Of a DNA stretch of 64,000 nucleotides, positions 18,196 through 26,853 are shown piece by piece. The position numbers and the translations under genes are program-made. Source of the stretch: Motilimonas pumila (GTDB taxonomy: Bacteria > Pseudomonadota > Gammaproteobacteria > Enterobacterales > CBDFNC01); contig NZ_QZCH01000017.1 in NCBI RefSeq assembly GCF_003596335.1, positions 39,336-103,335 on the forward strand, in the 5' to 3' direction. Positions within the stretch are counted from its first letter, which is position 1. Each line of letters opens with the position of its first letter. The notes beneath the pieces are model-generated. The model made no database searches. It was not told the DNA's origin and worked only from the letters and a program-made list of their open reading frames with translations.

Positions 18196-18873
18196 TTATA
18201 GTCCTTCCGTCACAATAATTTGCTGTGCAATATCTATCATGTTATTCGCGACTATATCTGGCGCCAAGTAATGTACGTTGTAAGGGGCTCCTGTTCGATC
18301 TACATAGGCCGCTTTTAAACCAGCTGCAAGCGCACCATGTGTATCCCAATCATGAGTCGCAATAAGCCTTGCTCGTTCTGGTTTGATTTGCAATTGCTGT
18401 AACGCAAATTGATATGCCGCATTTGACGGCTTAAACGTGTTGGCCCGCTCAACTGAAATTATGTCATCGAAATAATCTTTCAAACCCGCGAAAGACAATT
18501 GCGACTTAAGCAGTACAGTTGAAGAATTAGAGAGTGCAGCTAATTTAAAACCGGCCTGTTTTAGCAGTTTGAATGCAGGCTCAATATCGTTATGAGCAGG
18601 CAAGTTAGCGAAAGTGCCCAAAACATCGTGATAGCCTTCATCCGTTATGTTCCTACGCAGTCGACCGGCTATGGTCTTTAATGCTGCTAATGCTAGGCTT
18701 TTAAAATCAGTGGTTGTGCCTGTAACCAAACACACTGTCGATGAATGTAAAAGAATAGAGAACCAAGTGCTCATATGGCTCTCATTGCCAAAATAGGTGG
18801 CAAACTTGGGTTTGAGTACGTTCAGATCGAGTACGGTTTCATTAATGTCAAACAATACGGTTTGCGTGGGCAT
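18196..18873 (-). CDS. Haloacid dehalogenase, type II-like HAD hydrolase
   Basis: The protein is 225 residues from the ATG at 18873, chosen because TTGGAG lies eight bases upstream. HAD motif I reads FDINETVLDL with the nucleophile Asp and the Asn in place of the second Asp, as in L-2-haloacid dehalogenases. Motif II is LSNSS, and motif III/IV lies in ATHDWDTHGALAAGL followed by AYVDR. These enzymes hydrolyse C-halogen bonds of 2-haloacids, but related proteins act on phosphate esters, so the substrate is uncertain. It lies 38 bases behind the TetR regulator gene on the same strand and is probably co-transcribed and regulated with it. Confidence 0.82.
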   Translation of the reverse strand: MPTQTVLFDINETVLDLNVLKPKFATYFGNESHMSTWFSILLHSSTVCLVTGTTTDFKSLALAALKTIAGRLRRNITDEGYHDVLGTFANLPAHNDIEPAFKLLKQAGFKLAALSNSSTVLLKSQLSFAGLKDYFDDIISVERANTFKPSNAAYQFALQQLQIKPERARLIATHDWDTHGALAAGLKAAYVDRTGAPYNVHYLAPDIVANNMIDIAQQIIVTEGL

Positions 18874-18911
18874 GTTGTTCTCCAATCATCCATTTATTTA
18901 CAGGGCCAAAC

Positions 18912-19499
18912 TCAAGCAAACGGATGATGACAAAAAATGTCGTCAATTTTGCTGTGAAGCAGTGCTTTGTCTTTATTCAGTTTCGCGAAGGTACGTAACC
19001 CAGTAATTTGGATTTGTATGTGGCTTGCTAGCGCTTCAGGATCTTTTTCTGTATCAATTAAACCTTGGATTTGGGCTTCTTTAATCAACTCTTCAAACTG
19101 TTGAGAGATTTCACCAAGGTGGGCTTTAGTCACATCAATGAGCTCTTGATTTTCCTCAGTCAGCTCACTCATGGTTTTTGCAAGCATGCACACACCGTTT
19201 GGCGCATCGGTTTGCGTATCGATCACCTGCGACTTAACAAATGCCTTCAGCACATCTATAGGGTTGTTACATTCATCGACTAAACGTTGCAACAGCGCAA
19301 GCCCCATGTCGGTATAGTTGCGAAGTGTCTCTTTAAACAACCCCTCTTTACTTCCAAAGGCTGAATAGATACTCCCAGGCCTCATATCAATCTCATCTTG
19401 CAGATTGCGCATTGAAGTTGCGTGAAAACCTTTTTTCCAATACAGGTTGGTCGCTTTGTCTACCACAGCTTGTCGGTCAAATTTTGCAGTCTTTGCCAT
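18912..19499 (-). CDS. TetR family regulator
   Basis: The protein is 195 residues from the ATG at 19499; a TTG 39 bases upstream is in frame but lies inside an operator-like palindrome and is less likely. The N-terminal helix-turn-helix (about residues 8-50: FHATSMRNLQDEIDMRPGSIYSAFGSKEGLF) is typical of TetR proteins. The C-terminal helical part resembles the AcrR/NemR-like group that responds to electrophiles, and a Cys pair (CNNP near 75, CMLAK near 100) could sense thiol-reactive compounds (inference). Three matching palindromes lie upstream, which indicates autoregulation and control of the divergent operon at 19815. Confidence 0.88.
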   Translation of the reverse strand: MAKTAKFDRQAVVDKATNLYWKKGFHATSMRNLQDEIDMRPGSIYSAFGSKEGLFKETLRNYTDMGLALLQRLVDECNNPIDVLKAFVKSQVIDTQTDAPNGVCMLAKTMSELTEENQELIDVTKAHLGEISQQFEELIKEAQIQGLIDTEKDPEALASHIQIQITGLRTFAKLNKDKALLHSKIDDIFCHHPFA

Positions 19500-19523
19500 A
19501 ATTATTTTTTCAATTTTCGAATG

Positions 19524-19537
19524 TGAACACTCGTTCA
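19524..19537. promoter_or_regulatory. TetR operator-like palindrome 1
   Basis: TGAACACTCGTTCA differs at two central bases from the perfect palindrome TGAACGATCGTTCA found at 19691. It lies 25 bases upstream of the regulator's ATG, where binding would block its own transcription. Confidence 0.7.
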
Positions 19538-19666
19538 ATTATAAGCGTGAGACTCTTTTGGGTAAAGGGTGAAATTCCGAAAACTTAAACAGGCACATGA
19601 TCACAAAGAATTCGAAAAAAATTATGCTTATAAATCTGATAGATAACATTCATCCTCAACTTAAAT

Positions 19667-19680
19667 TGAACGATTGCTCA
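19667..19680. promoter_or_regulatory. TetR operator-like palindrome 2
   Basis: TGAACGATTGCTCA, flanked by T and A, differs at two positions from the palindrome at 19691. Its centre is 24 bases from that site. Confidence 0.7.
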
Positions 19681-19690
19681 AAATAAAACT

Positions 19691-19704
19691 TGAACGATCG
19701 TTCA
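19691..19704. promoter_or_regulatory. TetR operator-like palindrome 3 (perfect)
   Basis: TGAACGATCGTTCA is a perfect 14-base palindrome about 110 bases before the ATG at 19815. With the two variants at 19524 and 19667 it gives three copies in the 315-base divergent gap. Apart from these sites and the GGAG ribosome binding site before 19815, I see nothing else in 19500-19814. Confidence 0.8.
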
Positions 19705-19814
19705 GGCGGACGTATAGTTCACTCCATTGACAAGGCCACGGGGTCTTTCTAGTGAGGTAACACACTCGTTCCTCCCTAATTTTTTAGAACGTTATATCAA
19801 TTGGAGTTTTCAAC

Positions 19815-20369
19815 ATGAGCAAATTCACATTTCACACAGTAGAAACGGCACCAGAAAAAAGTAAATCAATGCTAGAAGGCGCAGTGAAGCAAATGGGTGC
19901 AGTACCGGGCTTGTACGCTGTTATGGCTGAGTCTCCAGAAACCCTTAAGGCGTATCAACAACTTCACCAACTATTCATGAATAGTTCATTCGATGCAGAA
20001 GAACTCACCGTGGTTTGGCAAACCATTAACGTTGAGCATGAGTGTACTTTCTGTGTCCCTGCTCATACCGTTATTGCACATTCAATGAAGGTTGATCCTG
20101 CGCTAACTGAAGCACTTCGTAATGAAGAAGCTATGCCAACTGCGAAACTGCAAGCATTGCATGACTTTACGTTAGCCATGGTTCGTGAGCGCGGAAATGT
20201 GTCAGACGAGCAAATGGAAGCCTTCTTTGCAGCAGGCTACGGCCAACAGCAAGTACTTGAAGTTATTCTTGGTCTTTCGCAAAAAGTGATCAGCAACTAC
20301 ACCAATCACGTGGCTAAAACACCAGCGGGCCCCATGTTTGAAAAATTCTCCTGGACTAAAAAAGCCTAA
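19815..20369 (+). CDS. Carboxymuconolactone decarboxylase/AhpD-like protein
   Basis: The 184-residue helical protein belongs to the AhpD-like alkylhydroperoxidase core superfamily. The thiol motif CTFC (in HECTFCVPAHTVIAH, about residues 75-90) followed by a His three residues later matches the redox-active CxxCxxxH pattern of AhpD. Such proteins reduce peroxides or recycle peroxidases in the cytoplasm; some homologues have other functions. It is the first gene of a redox-related cluster and its promoter region holds the TetR-type palindromes, so induction by a TetR ligand is likely. Confidence 0.85.
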   Translation: MSKFTFHTVETAPEKSKSMLEGAVKQMGAVPGLYAVMAESPETLKAYQQLHQLFMNSSFDAEELTVVWQTINVEHECTFCVPAHTVIAHSMKVDPALTEALRNEEAMPTAKLQALHDFTLAMVRERGNVSDEQMEAFFAAGYGQQQVLEVILGLSQKVISNYTNHVAKTPAGPMFEKFSWTKKA

Positions 20370-20429
20370 TTAAACCATATAAATAACGTAGTTTTACCTA
20401 ATTCTGGGTTAACCAGTGGGAGCATAAAG

Positions 20430-21230
20430 ATGTCTTTTAACTTTAAACAAAAATATGGTGGCTGGGCTTTAGTGACAGGCGCAACATCGGGTATCGGCGA
20501 GCAGATGGCACAACAGCTTGCCGAAGATGGAATGAATCTTGTTTTAGTCGCTCGCCGTGAACAAGAGTTAAAGGACTACGCTCAAAAGCTGGCAACCCAG
20601 TACTCTATCGAAACCGATGTCATCGTCGCTGATTTGTCCACACAACAAGGCGTCGATGAAATCAAAGCCACCCAACACGACATAGGCTTGGTTGCACTGT
20701 CTGCTGGCCTAGAGACCAACGGTGCATTTGAGAAATTGGATCTCGCCGTTGAACGGCAGCTATTGCAAGTGAATGTAAACTCTGTGGTCGATCTGAGTCA
20801 TCACTTTAGCAACACTATGATAGTGCGTGGCAAAGGAGGCATATTGTTGGTCGCGAGCATGTTTGGTCAGATGGCTTCTCCCTACTTCTCTACTTATGCT
20901 GGCTCCAAAGCTTTTGTGATTAACTTTGGTCAGTCACTTTATGGGGAGCTTAAATCAAAAGGTGTTGATGTCAGTATCTTATCCCCAGGTCTCACTAAAA
21001 CACCAATGGCGGTCAGCACAGGTGTCAATTGGAACAAAGTGCCAATGGCCGCTAGATCAGCAGAGAAAGTGGCAAAAGTTGGTTTACAAGGTGTCGGCAA
21101 GCGAGTGTTAACGGTTCCCGGTTTACGCAACAACATAATGGCGTTTATGGCTGACTTAACACCTCGCAAAATGATGTCGCTCTCAATGCAAAAAATCTTG
21201 AACGCGGCATTGGATGCAAAACGCCTGTAA
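20430..21230 (+). CDS. Short-chain dehydrogenase/reductase
   Basis: The 266-residue NAD(P)-dependent oxidoreductase has the Rossmann motif TGATSGIGE (about residues 17-25) and the catalytic YAGSK (Tyr-x3-Lys, about residue 156). The catalytic Ser lies in VASMFGQ. The length and the C-terminal region resemble ketoacyl reductase-like SDRs. The substrate cannot be told. It follows the AhpD-like gene by 60 bases on the same strand and is likely part of the TetR-controlled cluster. Confidence 0.87.
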   Translation: MSFNFKQKYGGWALVTGATSGIGEQMAQQLAEDGMNLVLVARREQELKDYAQKLATQYSIETDVIVADLSTQQGVDEIKATQHDIGLVALSAGLETNGAFEKLDLAVERQLLQVNVNSVVDLSHHFSNTMIVRGKGGILLVASMFGQMASPYFSTYAGSKAFVINFGQSLYGELKSKGVDVSILSPGLTKTPMAVSTGVNWNKVPMAARSAEKVAKVGLQGVGKRVLTVPGLRNNIMAFMADLTPRKMMSLSMQKILNAALDAKRL

Positions 21231-21246
21231 CGCGATCTCATTTTTT

Positions 21247-21271
21247 AAAAGCTTGCGTATAGCAAGCTTTT
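21247..21271 (+). terminator. Perfect 10-bp hairpin between SDR and DsbA-like genes
   Basis: AAAAGCTTGC and GCAAGCTTTT pair fully around GTATA. The arm ends in TTTTCT, so it can act as a partial terminator that lowers expression of the downstream genes. It lies 16 bases before the next ATG. Confidence 0.6.
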
Positions 21272-21287
21272 CTACAGGAACTCTCCC

Positions 21288-21950
21288 ATGGTTAAACGTA
21301 TAAAACTCGACATTATTTCTGACGTAGTTTGCCCTTGGTGCATTGTAGGCTACAAGCACCTTGAAGCGGCCATTGAAGAATTGGGAATTCAAGGGCACAT
21401 TGACATTGAGTGGCAACCATTTGAGCTCAACCCTGACATGCCTGCTGAAGGTGAAAATCTTCGAGATCATGTTGCTCGAAAGTATGGTGCATCTCCTGAG
21501 GATAGCGACAGCGCTCGGGCGAATATCGCAAGTAAAGGCGCTGAATACGGCTTTGTTTTTGACTATTTTGACAAAATGAAAATGGTCAACACACTCGACG
21601 CCCACGTGCTTCTTGAGCACGCTAAACAATTTGATTTGCAACATGCGCTAAAAATGCGACTTTTCTCGGCATTTTTTACCGAGCACAAAGACATTTCAAA
21701 GCGAGAAGTGCTACTTAGTGAAGCGCAATCTGTCGGAATCGACAAATTGAGTGCTGAAGCAGTGCTGAATGATCCTGCCTCTAAGCAAGTCGTACAAGAG
21801 GTTGAATCTCAGTGGCATCAAATGGGAGTTAGTGCTGTACCGACAGTGGTTTTTAACCGAGAAAGTGCGTTAACTGGCGCTCATCCAAAAGAGTCGTTTA
21901 TACAGGTTTTGCAAGAACTCATGAATCAAGAAGGGGCGGCGAATGATTGA
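21288..21950 (+). CDS. DsbA family oxidoreductase, FrnE-like
   Basis: The 220-residue thioredoxin-fold protein has the active site CPWC (about residues 14-17, in DVVCPWCIVGY) and the helical insertion typical of the FrnE/2-hydroxychromene-2-carboxylate isomerase group. There is no signal peptide, so it acts in the cytoplasm. The SAVPTVVF segment supplies the cis-proline loop. FrnE proteins are thiol isomerases or oxidoreductases linked to oxidative stress. The stop overlaps the start of a 24-codon membrane peptide gene. Confidence 0.87.
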   Translation: MVKRIKLDIISDVVCPWCIVGYKHLEAAIEELGIQGHIDIEWQPFELNPDMPAEGENLRDHVARKYGASPEDSDSARANIASKGAEYGFVFDYFDKMKMVNTLDAHVLLEHAKQFDLQHALKMRLFSAFFTEHKDISKREVLLSEAQSVGIDKLSAEAVLNDPASKQVVQEVESQWHQMGVSAVPTVVFNRESALTGAHPKESFIQVLQELMNQEGAAND

Positions 21951-22017
21951 CATTTATCTCTCACTGCTAGCCGCACTTAGCACGTTTGTTGGCGCTATTA
22001 CTTACTTTCAAAGGTGA
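21943..22017 (+). CDS. 24-residue single-helix membrane peptide
   Basis: ATG at 21943 lies eight bases inside the end of the DsbA-like gene and is preceded by AAGGGG at a good distance. The peptide MIDIYLSLLAALSTFVGAIT plus YFQR is essentially one hydrophobic helix. Its TGA (22015-22017) overlaps the GTG of the redoxin gene at 22014. Both overlaps suggest translational coupling. It was too short for routine gene calling. It could be a true membrane peptide or only a coupling leader; the hydrophobic composition and ribosome binding site favour a translated product. Confidence 0.55.
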   Translation: MIDIYLSLLAALSTFVGAITYFQR

Positions 22018-22751
22018 AGCAACGACAAACGCCTAAATTGCCTTTGTTTTTCATTGCATGCCTTGTTTTGGGCTCGGTTGTAGGGATGACGGCGATTTAT
22101 TTCGCCATTAGGGCTCCAACACTGGGTTCGATTGTCGGCGTATTTTTAGCCAGCTTCCCTATTTTGATGAGCATCGTTTTTTATACGACGTTCAAAGAGT
22201 CAAAACCTCCACTTGGAGACATTCAGGTCAAGGTAGGTGATGCAATAATGCCTATTACTGCTGTGTATGGTGACGGTGAAACGTTTAGATTAGATGACTT
22301 ACAGGGGCAACGAATATTACTGAAATTTTTCAGAGGAGCTTGGTGTCCCTATTGCAGCATGGAACTTAAGATGTTTGAAGATATGAAGCCGATCTTTGAG
22401 CGCTTTGATGTCAAGATTGTTGCTTTATCAAATGATGCACCCATGGCGGCGTTAAAGCATCAACAGCGCGATCAATTAACCCATCTACTGCTGTCAGACC
22501 CAGAATTAAAGGTAATCAAGCAATATGGAGTGGAACATCACAAAGCGCTTGGCGGTGACGGTGCATCAAGCCTGACACTATTTGGATTACCTTTTCCAAC
22601 GAAGATGAAGTACAAGCCCATGGCAATCCCAACCTCAATCTTAATTGATGAAAAGGGGATTGTTCGGTGGATTGACCAGGCTGAAGACGTTCGCTTACGC
22701 GCGAGTGAAGAAAAATTAACTGCGGCTCTAAAGGACGCATTTACTGATTAA
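22014..22751 (+). CDS. Membrane-anchored peroxiredoxin-like redoxin
   Basis: The protein is 245 residues from a GTG at 22014 that overlaps the preceding stop. Two hydrophobic helices (about 9-28 and 31-53) precede an AhpC/TSA-type thioredoxin-fold domain with the motif FRGAWCPYCSMELK (about residues 103-116), which has both cysteines. The domain therefore probably faces the cytoplasm or periplasm at the inner membrane. It may reduce peroxides or pass electrons. The gene ends four bases into the convergent LysR gene. Confidence 0.8.
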   Translation: MKQRQTPKLPLFFIACLVLGSVVGMTAIYFAIRAPTLGSIVGVFLASFPILMSIVFYTTFKESKPPLGDIQVKVGDAIMPITAVYGDGETFRLDDLQGQRILLKFFRGAWCPYCSMELKMFEDMKPIFERFDVKIVALSNDAPMAALKHQQRDQLTHLLLSDPELKVIKQYGVEHHKALGGDGASSLTLFGLPFPTKMKYKPMAIPTSILIDEKGIVRWIDQAEDVRLRASEEKLTAALKDAFTD

Positions 22752-23665
22752 CCAAACATGGTGCGCCACAATGATTCGGCATTGTGGCTCATGCGTTCAA
22801 ACACAAGATCTCGAAATGCTACAACGCGTGAGGCGATCATCTTTCTATCCGTCCATACCATGTATGCTGTGCCTTTCGGGCATTCAACGTTCGGCAGTAC
22901 AGCAACAAGCTGATTTTGCTCGCTTAGGCGTTGGAGTGCCACTTTGGGCATCAAACAAATGCCTGCACCGCTTATAGCTGCCTGAATATTAAGCCTTAAG
23001 CTGTTAATAGAATATTTTGGTTTAACGGGTATTTTGATTGACTCTCCCTCTTCATATAACTGCCAATATGGGAAATTATTTCCTGCTAGCACGTTGTGCT
23101 CAAGCAACGCTTTCACAGACTTAGGTGAGCCTCTTCGAGCTAAATAAGTTGGGGAAGCTGCCAATGCTAATTCAGTTTCAAAAAGTTGACGCTGAATTAG
23201 GTGAGAGGCGGTTGCAGGCATGGTCACAATCGCCAAGTCCATTTTCTCAGAGATGAATGTCTCTGCATCAGAAGAGAAATGAACATGGATATTCACATTT
23301 GGATGAATATCCATGAATTCCAATGCGAGCGCCTGCAAGAAAAAATCAGCAAACGGCTCTGGACATGAAATATGGATATTGCCAGTTAACTCACCCTGTG
23401 CGTTGGAAAGTCCCTGCCATTGTTCCTCTAATCCACGAAACAGCTCTGAGAACTTATTGTATATCTCCTCTCCAGCGTTGGTGAGTTGGAAGTTTTTTGA
23501 ATCGCGGTGCAGCAGTTTTTCGTTAAGTTGCTGTTCAAGGTTAGCGACAGATCGTGAGACCGTGGGCGCTGACGTATTGGCTTTGATACTGGCTGCGGAA
23601 AATCCTCCACATTCTACCGAAAGGCAGAACCAATAGAGGTTGGTCATGTTTTTAGTTGTGATCAT
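22748..23665 (-). CDS. LysR family regulator
   Basis: The 305-residue protein has an N-terminal LysR helix-turn-helix (FSAASIKANTSAPTVSRSVANLEQQL, about residues 22-47, written here in part) and a periplasmic-binding-like effector domain. A second ATG at 23647 is possible. The gene overlaps the convergent redoxin gene by four bases. It is divergent from the two small membrane protein genes at 23801 and 24086, which it probably controls. The 135-base gap between them is AT-rich. Confidence 0.9.
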   Translation of the reverse strand: MITTKNMTNLYWFCLSVECGGFSAASIKANTSAPTVSRSVANLEQQLNEKLLHRDSKNFQLTNAGEEIYNKFSELFRGLEEQWQGLSNAQGELTGNIHISCPEPFADFFLQALALEFMDIHPNVNIHVHFSSDAETFISEKMDLAIVTMPATASHLIQRQLFETELALAASPTYLARRGSPKSVKALLEHNVLAGNNFPYWQLYEEGESIKIPVKPKYSINSLRLNIQAAISGAGICLMPKVALQRLSEQNQLVAVLPNVECPKGTAYMVWTDRKMIASRVVAFRDLVFERMSHNAESLWRTMFG

Positions 23666-23800
23666 AGACAGACACCTGTTATCAAAAGATACATAAATGT
23701 ACTTTTAAAATTCAACATTGTCTATTTTTGAATCATTAAGAGCCATTTATACTCACTCCATCAAATCGCCTAATAGCAACAAATTCTGGAGAAAGTAATC

Positions 23801-24043
23801 ATGAAAAAATTTGACCGTAAATTTCAATACCCACTCATTGCATCGATGGTGCTGCCAACAATGCTGATCGGTATGTCAGGCATCATGGCGTTTCGTAACT
23901 TACCAAATGGTGGAGAATTTTTTTCTGCATGGGGCACAGCAATAGTGCAGGTTGTACCTTCCGCGCTATTGCTACTCGCTGTAGTCGCACCCGCAGTACG
24001 TTTATTTGTAACTAAAGTACTGCTTAAGCCAGAGCAAGCGTAA
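23801..24043 (+). CDS. Small DUF2798-type membrane protein
   Basis: The 80-residue protein has two hydrophobic helices (about residues 13-32 and 46-70). The pattern FDRKFQYPLIASMVLP with the following GAF-like helix turn resembles the DUF2798 family. Function is unknown. It has a good ribosome binding site (TGGAGAAAG) and is first in a two-gene unit divergent from a LysR gene. Confidence 0.75.
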   Translation: MKKFDRKFQYPLIASMVLPTMLIGMSGIMAFRNLPNGGEFFSAWGTAIVQVVPSALLLLAVVAPAVRLFVTKVLLKPEQA

Positions 24044-24085
24044 CTCTCTCTAATCTCATCAATAACCCTAAAATTGGTACCAGGT

Positions 24086-24586
24086 ATGAACAAACAAATA
24101 TTGTTAGAAGCCATAATGATTGGAACAATGTTCTTAATTACAGCCGGCTATTTCGTTCGCTCAAAAGGCAGCGCTGCCAGCAAGGCGATAAACTTTGTGA
24201 CCGCACTGTTGGGTGGATTTCTCGTTATGGCGGGGACGGCTAAGTTTTTCTTGCCTTTTGCCGATATTTTTTCAGCTCAAATTGCGCTAAGTGGTTTGCC
24301 GTTTCCTGCATTATCAAAATTTGCAGGGAAAATGGGCGAAATATTTGCAGGTCTGCTGTACTTAGCCATATTGACAGAAGGTAAGTTAATCTCTACTAAA
24401 ATATCGACCTCCTTATTACATCTGGCAACGATGCTTACGGTAGTTATTATGAGCGTGGCAGTGTATGTACACCTTTCTCCTAATGTCCCAGCAGAAGTGC
24501 TACCGCTACAATCTAAGCCTCCTGTATTAACAGTGCTAGTTATGCTGATTTCTCTCGGCTTATGGTTTAGCAAGCGCAAAGCATAA
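24086..24586 (+). CDS. DoxX-like four-helix membrane protein
   Basis: The protein is 166 residues from the ATG at 24086; the TTG at 24074 is less likely. It has four hydrophobic segments (about 6-24, 36-58, 78-98 and 106-126, with a fifth near the C terminus). The AGTAKFFLP and AGKMGEIFAGLLYLAIL segments resemble DoxX-like membrane proteins. The function is not established. It follows the DUF2798-like gene by 42 bases and probably shares its promoter. A terminator follows. Confidence 0.65.
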   Translation: MNKQILLEAIMIGTMFLITAGYFVRSKGSAASKAINFVTALLGGFLVMAGTAKFFLPFADIFSAQIALSGLPFPALSKFAGKMGEIFAGLLYLAILTEGKLISTKISTSLLHLATMLTVVIMSVAVYVHLSPNVPAEVLPLQSKPPVLTVLVMLISLGLWFSKRKA

Positions 24587-24607
24587 GAATCTTCAATTTG
24601 AGATTTT

Positions 24608-24661
24608 GGCTCTCAATTGGCATACATAACCAGTTAGTTTGAGAGCCAGTGCCCTTTTTTT
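24608..24661 (+). terminator. Terminator after the DoxX-like gene
   Basis: GGCTCTCAA and TTGAGAGCC pair over nine bases across a 22-base loop and are followed, after AGTGCCC, by a run of seven T. Confidence 0.65.
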
Positions 24662-25207
24662 CTAACAGAATAGCTACCCCAGCAATAAGTGTACTGACTT
24701 ATTGTAGACTGACGCCAGGCATCAGATAAATGAAGTAGGATGGAAGCGACAAGGAGCAAATTTCCCTTAGAAATACTTATCCCAAAAATGAGAACCTTAA
24801 AGCACGGTAACTCATTCCTGTCCAAAACCTTGCTAGAGATTGATCAGATTTTATAGTCATTTCCACAGTCCTTCTGAAGACAATGAGCTTTAAAAATGAT
24901 CAACTTTTAGCTTTTATATAGCCTACGATTTGCATTCAAAGGGCGTTTCCGATCAAAGTCTATTGTTCTCCGATAGCACCACGGTTTAATCCTTGTGTGA
25001 CAACAGGACACGGGTTGAGCAGTCACGAGCTTGTTTTCTTGTTTTTTTTGTCGTTAAGCTTCATTACCCGGTGTATTTTTTGGCGCGCGATTCATACGTT
25101 TTAGATCATCTGAATTAGGCATAGGGCTTGACCATACTTTATGGCATAATGCGCGCCATCTTTGCGGCCATTGCGGTCAAATTTGTTTTCAAAATCTGGG
25201 TAAATCT
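24662..25207. other. 546-base gap upstream of ybiT
   Basis: No gene with family support is visible. A 39-codon plus-strand frame from the ATG at 24739 (MEATRSKFPLEILIPK...) has a weak AGGATGG context and could be a remnant, but I cannot place it. The last 100 bases hold the ybiT promoter region. Confidence 0.4.
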
Positions 25208-26797
25208 GTGTTAACAACTTCAAATATCACTATGCAATTTGGCGCCAAGCCACTTTTCGAAAATGTCAGCGTTAAATTTGGCGAAGGCAACCGCTATGGC
25301 TTAATTGGCGCCAATGGTTGTGGTAAGTCAACCTTTATGAAAATACTGGGTAACGACTTAGAGCCAAGCGCGGGCAACGTCTCAAAAGAGCCTAACGAGC
25401 GCATCGGTAAATTGAAGCAGGACCAATTTGCGTACGAAGAATACAGCGTTATCGATACCGTAGTGATGGGACATGAGGAATTGTGGGCGGTAAAATCTGA
25501 ACGTGACGCCATCTACGCAAAAGCCGAGATGACTGACGAAGACGGTATTCGCGCCGGCGATCTTGAAGCTGAGTTTGCTGAAATGGACGGTTACACTGCG
25601 GAGTCACGTGCCGGTGAAATTCTATTGGGTGTTGGTATTCCGGTAGAGCAGCATTACGGCCCAATGAGTGAAATTGCCCCTGGTTGGAAGCTGCGTGTGC
25701 TTTTGGCCCAGGTGTTATTTTCCGACCCTGATATTATGCTTCTTGATGAGCCAACCAACAACTTGGACATTCATACCATCAGTTGGTTAGAAGGCGTGTT
25801 AAAAGAGCGTAACTGCACCATGATAATCATTTCCCATGATCGTCACTTTTTAAACAGTGTGTGCACCCATATGGCTGATTTGGACTACGGCCAATTACGC
25901 CTGTTCCCAGGTAACTATGATGAGTACATGACTGCAGCTACGCAAGCTCGTGAACGCCTGCTTGCCGATAACGCCAAGAAAAAAGCGCAAATTGCTGAGC
26001 TGAAAACATTCGTAAGCCGTTTCTCTGCCAATGCGTCTAAGTCTAAGCAAGCGACGTCGCGTGCCAAACAAATTGATAAAATACAAATTGAAGAAGTAAA
26101 ACCGTCGAGCCGCCAGAACCCATTTATTCGTTTTGAGCAAGAGAAAAAACTGCACCGTAATGCCCTTGAAGTTGAAAGCTTAGGTCACAGCTATGATGAA
26201 ACCTTGTTTAGTGGCTTAGATTTAATGGTGGAAGTGGGTGAGCGCATCGCCATTATTGGCCAGAATGGTATCGGTAAAACCACCTTGTTAAAGTGTTTGG
26301 TTAACGCTATTACGCCAACGAAAGGAAGCATTAAGTGGTCCGAGAACGCCAATTTAGGTTATTACGCTCAAGATCATGCGGATGATTTTGCGCAAGACCT
26401 AAACCTACTTGATTGGATGGGACAATGGCGTAACGAAGGTGACGACGAGCAAACACTGCGTGGTGTACTTGGTCGTTTACTGTTTTCGCAAAACGATATT
26501 AAAAAGTCGGTGAAAGTGCTCTCGGGTGGCGAACAAGGTCGTATGTTATTTGGCAAGTTGATCATGCAAACGCCAAATATTTTGTTGATGGATGAGCCTA
26601 CCAACCACATGGACATGGAAACCATTGAATCATTAAACTTGGCGTTGGAAAACTACGCCGGCACCTTGCTATTTGTTTCTCATGACCGTGAGTTTGTATC
26701 GTCTCTGGCAACCCGCATCATTGAAATCACGGCAACAGGCATCAATGATTTCCACGGCAGTTACGACGACTACCTGAAAAGCCAAGAACAAGCATAG
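25208..26797 (+). CDS. ybiT: ABC-F ATPase YbiT
   Basis: The 529-residue soluble protein has two tandem ATPase domains with no membrane helices. Domain 1 has Walker [10 protein letters not shown] (about residues 35-43) and Walker [13 protein letters not shown]; domain 2 has GQNGIGKTT, signature [15 protein letters not shown] and [11 protein letters not shown]. The linker between them is the P-site tRNA interaction motif region of ABC-F factors. The N-terminal sequence [20 protein letters not shown] matches E. coli YbiT closely, as does the length (530). ABC-F proteins act on ribosomes in translation. The GTG start at 25208 is taken from this match. The gene stands alone. Confidence 0.93.
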   Translation: MLTTSNITMQFGAKPLFENVSVKFGEGNRYGLIGANGCGKSTFMKILGNDLEPSAGNVSKEPNERIGKLKQDQFAYEEYSVIDTVVMGHEELWAVKSERDAIYAKAEMTDEDGIRAGDLEAEFAEMDGYTAESRAGEILLGVGIPVEQHYGPMSEIAPGWKLRVLLAQVLFSDPDIMLLDEPTNNLDIHTISWLEGVLKERNCTMIIISHDRHFLNSVCTHMADLDYGQLRLFPGNYDEYMTAATQARERLLADNAKKKAQIAELKTFVSRFSANASKSKQATSRAKQIDKIQIEEVKPSSRQNPFIRFEQEKKLHRNALEVESLGHSYDETLFSGLDLMVEVGERIAIIGQNGIGKTTLLKCLVNAITPTKGSIKWSENANLGYYAQDHADDFAQDLNLLDWMGQWRNEGDDEQTLRGVLGRLLFSQNDIKKSVKVLSGGEQGRMLFGKLIMQTPNILLMDEPTNHMDMETIESLNLALENYAGTLLFVSHDREFVSSLATRIIEITATGINDFHGSYDDYLKSQEQA

Positions 26798-26820
26798 TAA
26801 GACAAGCATTCATTCGAGAA

Positions 26821-26842
26821 GTTTAGCCAATACAGGCTAAAC
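26821..26842 (+). terminator. Hairpins downstream of ybiT
   Basis: GTTTAGCC and GGCTAAAC pair perfectly around AATACA. A second hairpin (AGGGAGT/ACTCCCT, 26856-26874) follows, inside the end of a small minus-strand frame. No T-run follows either, so factor-independent termination is uncertain. Confidence 0.5.
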
Positions 26843-26853
26843 TCAGCAGAGCG

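Noticed and set aside
24634..24825. 63-codon minus-strand frame between the DoxX-like gene and ybiT
   Set aside because: No ribosome binding site, no family features, and it overlaps the terminator of the preceding gene.
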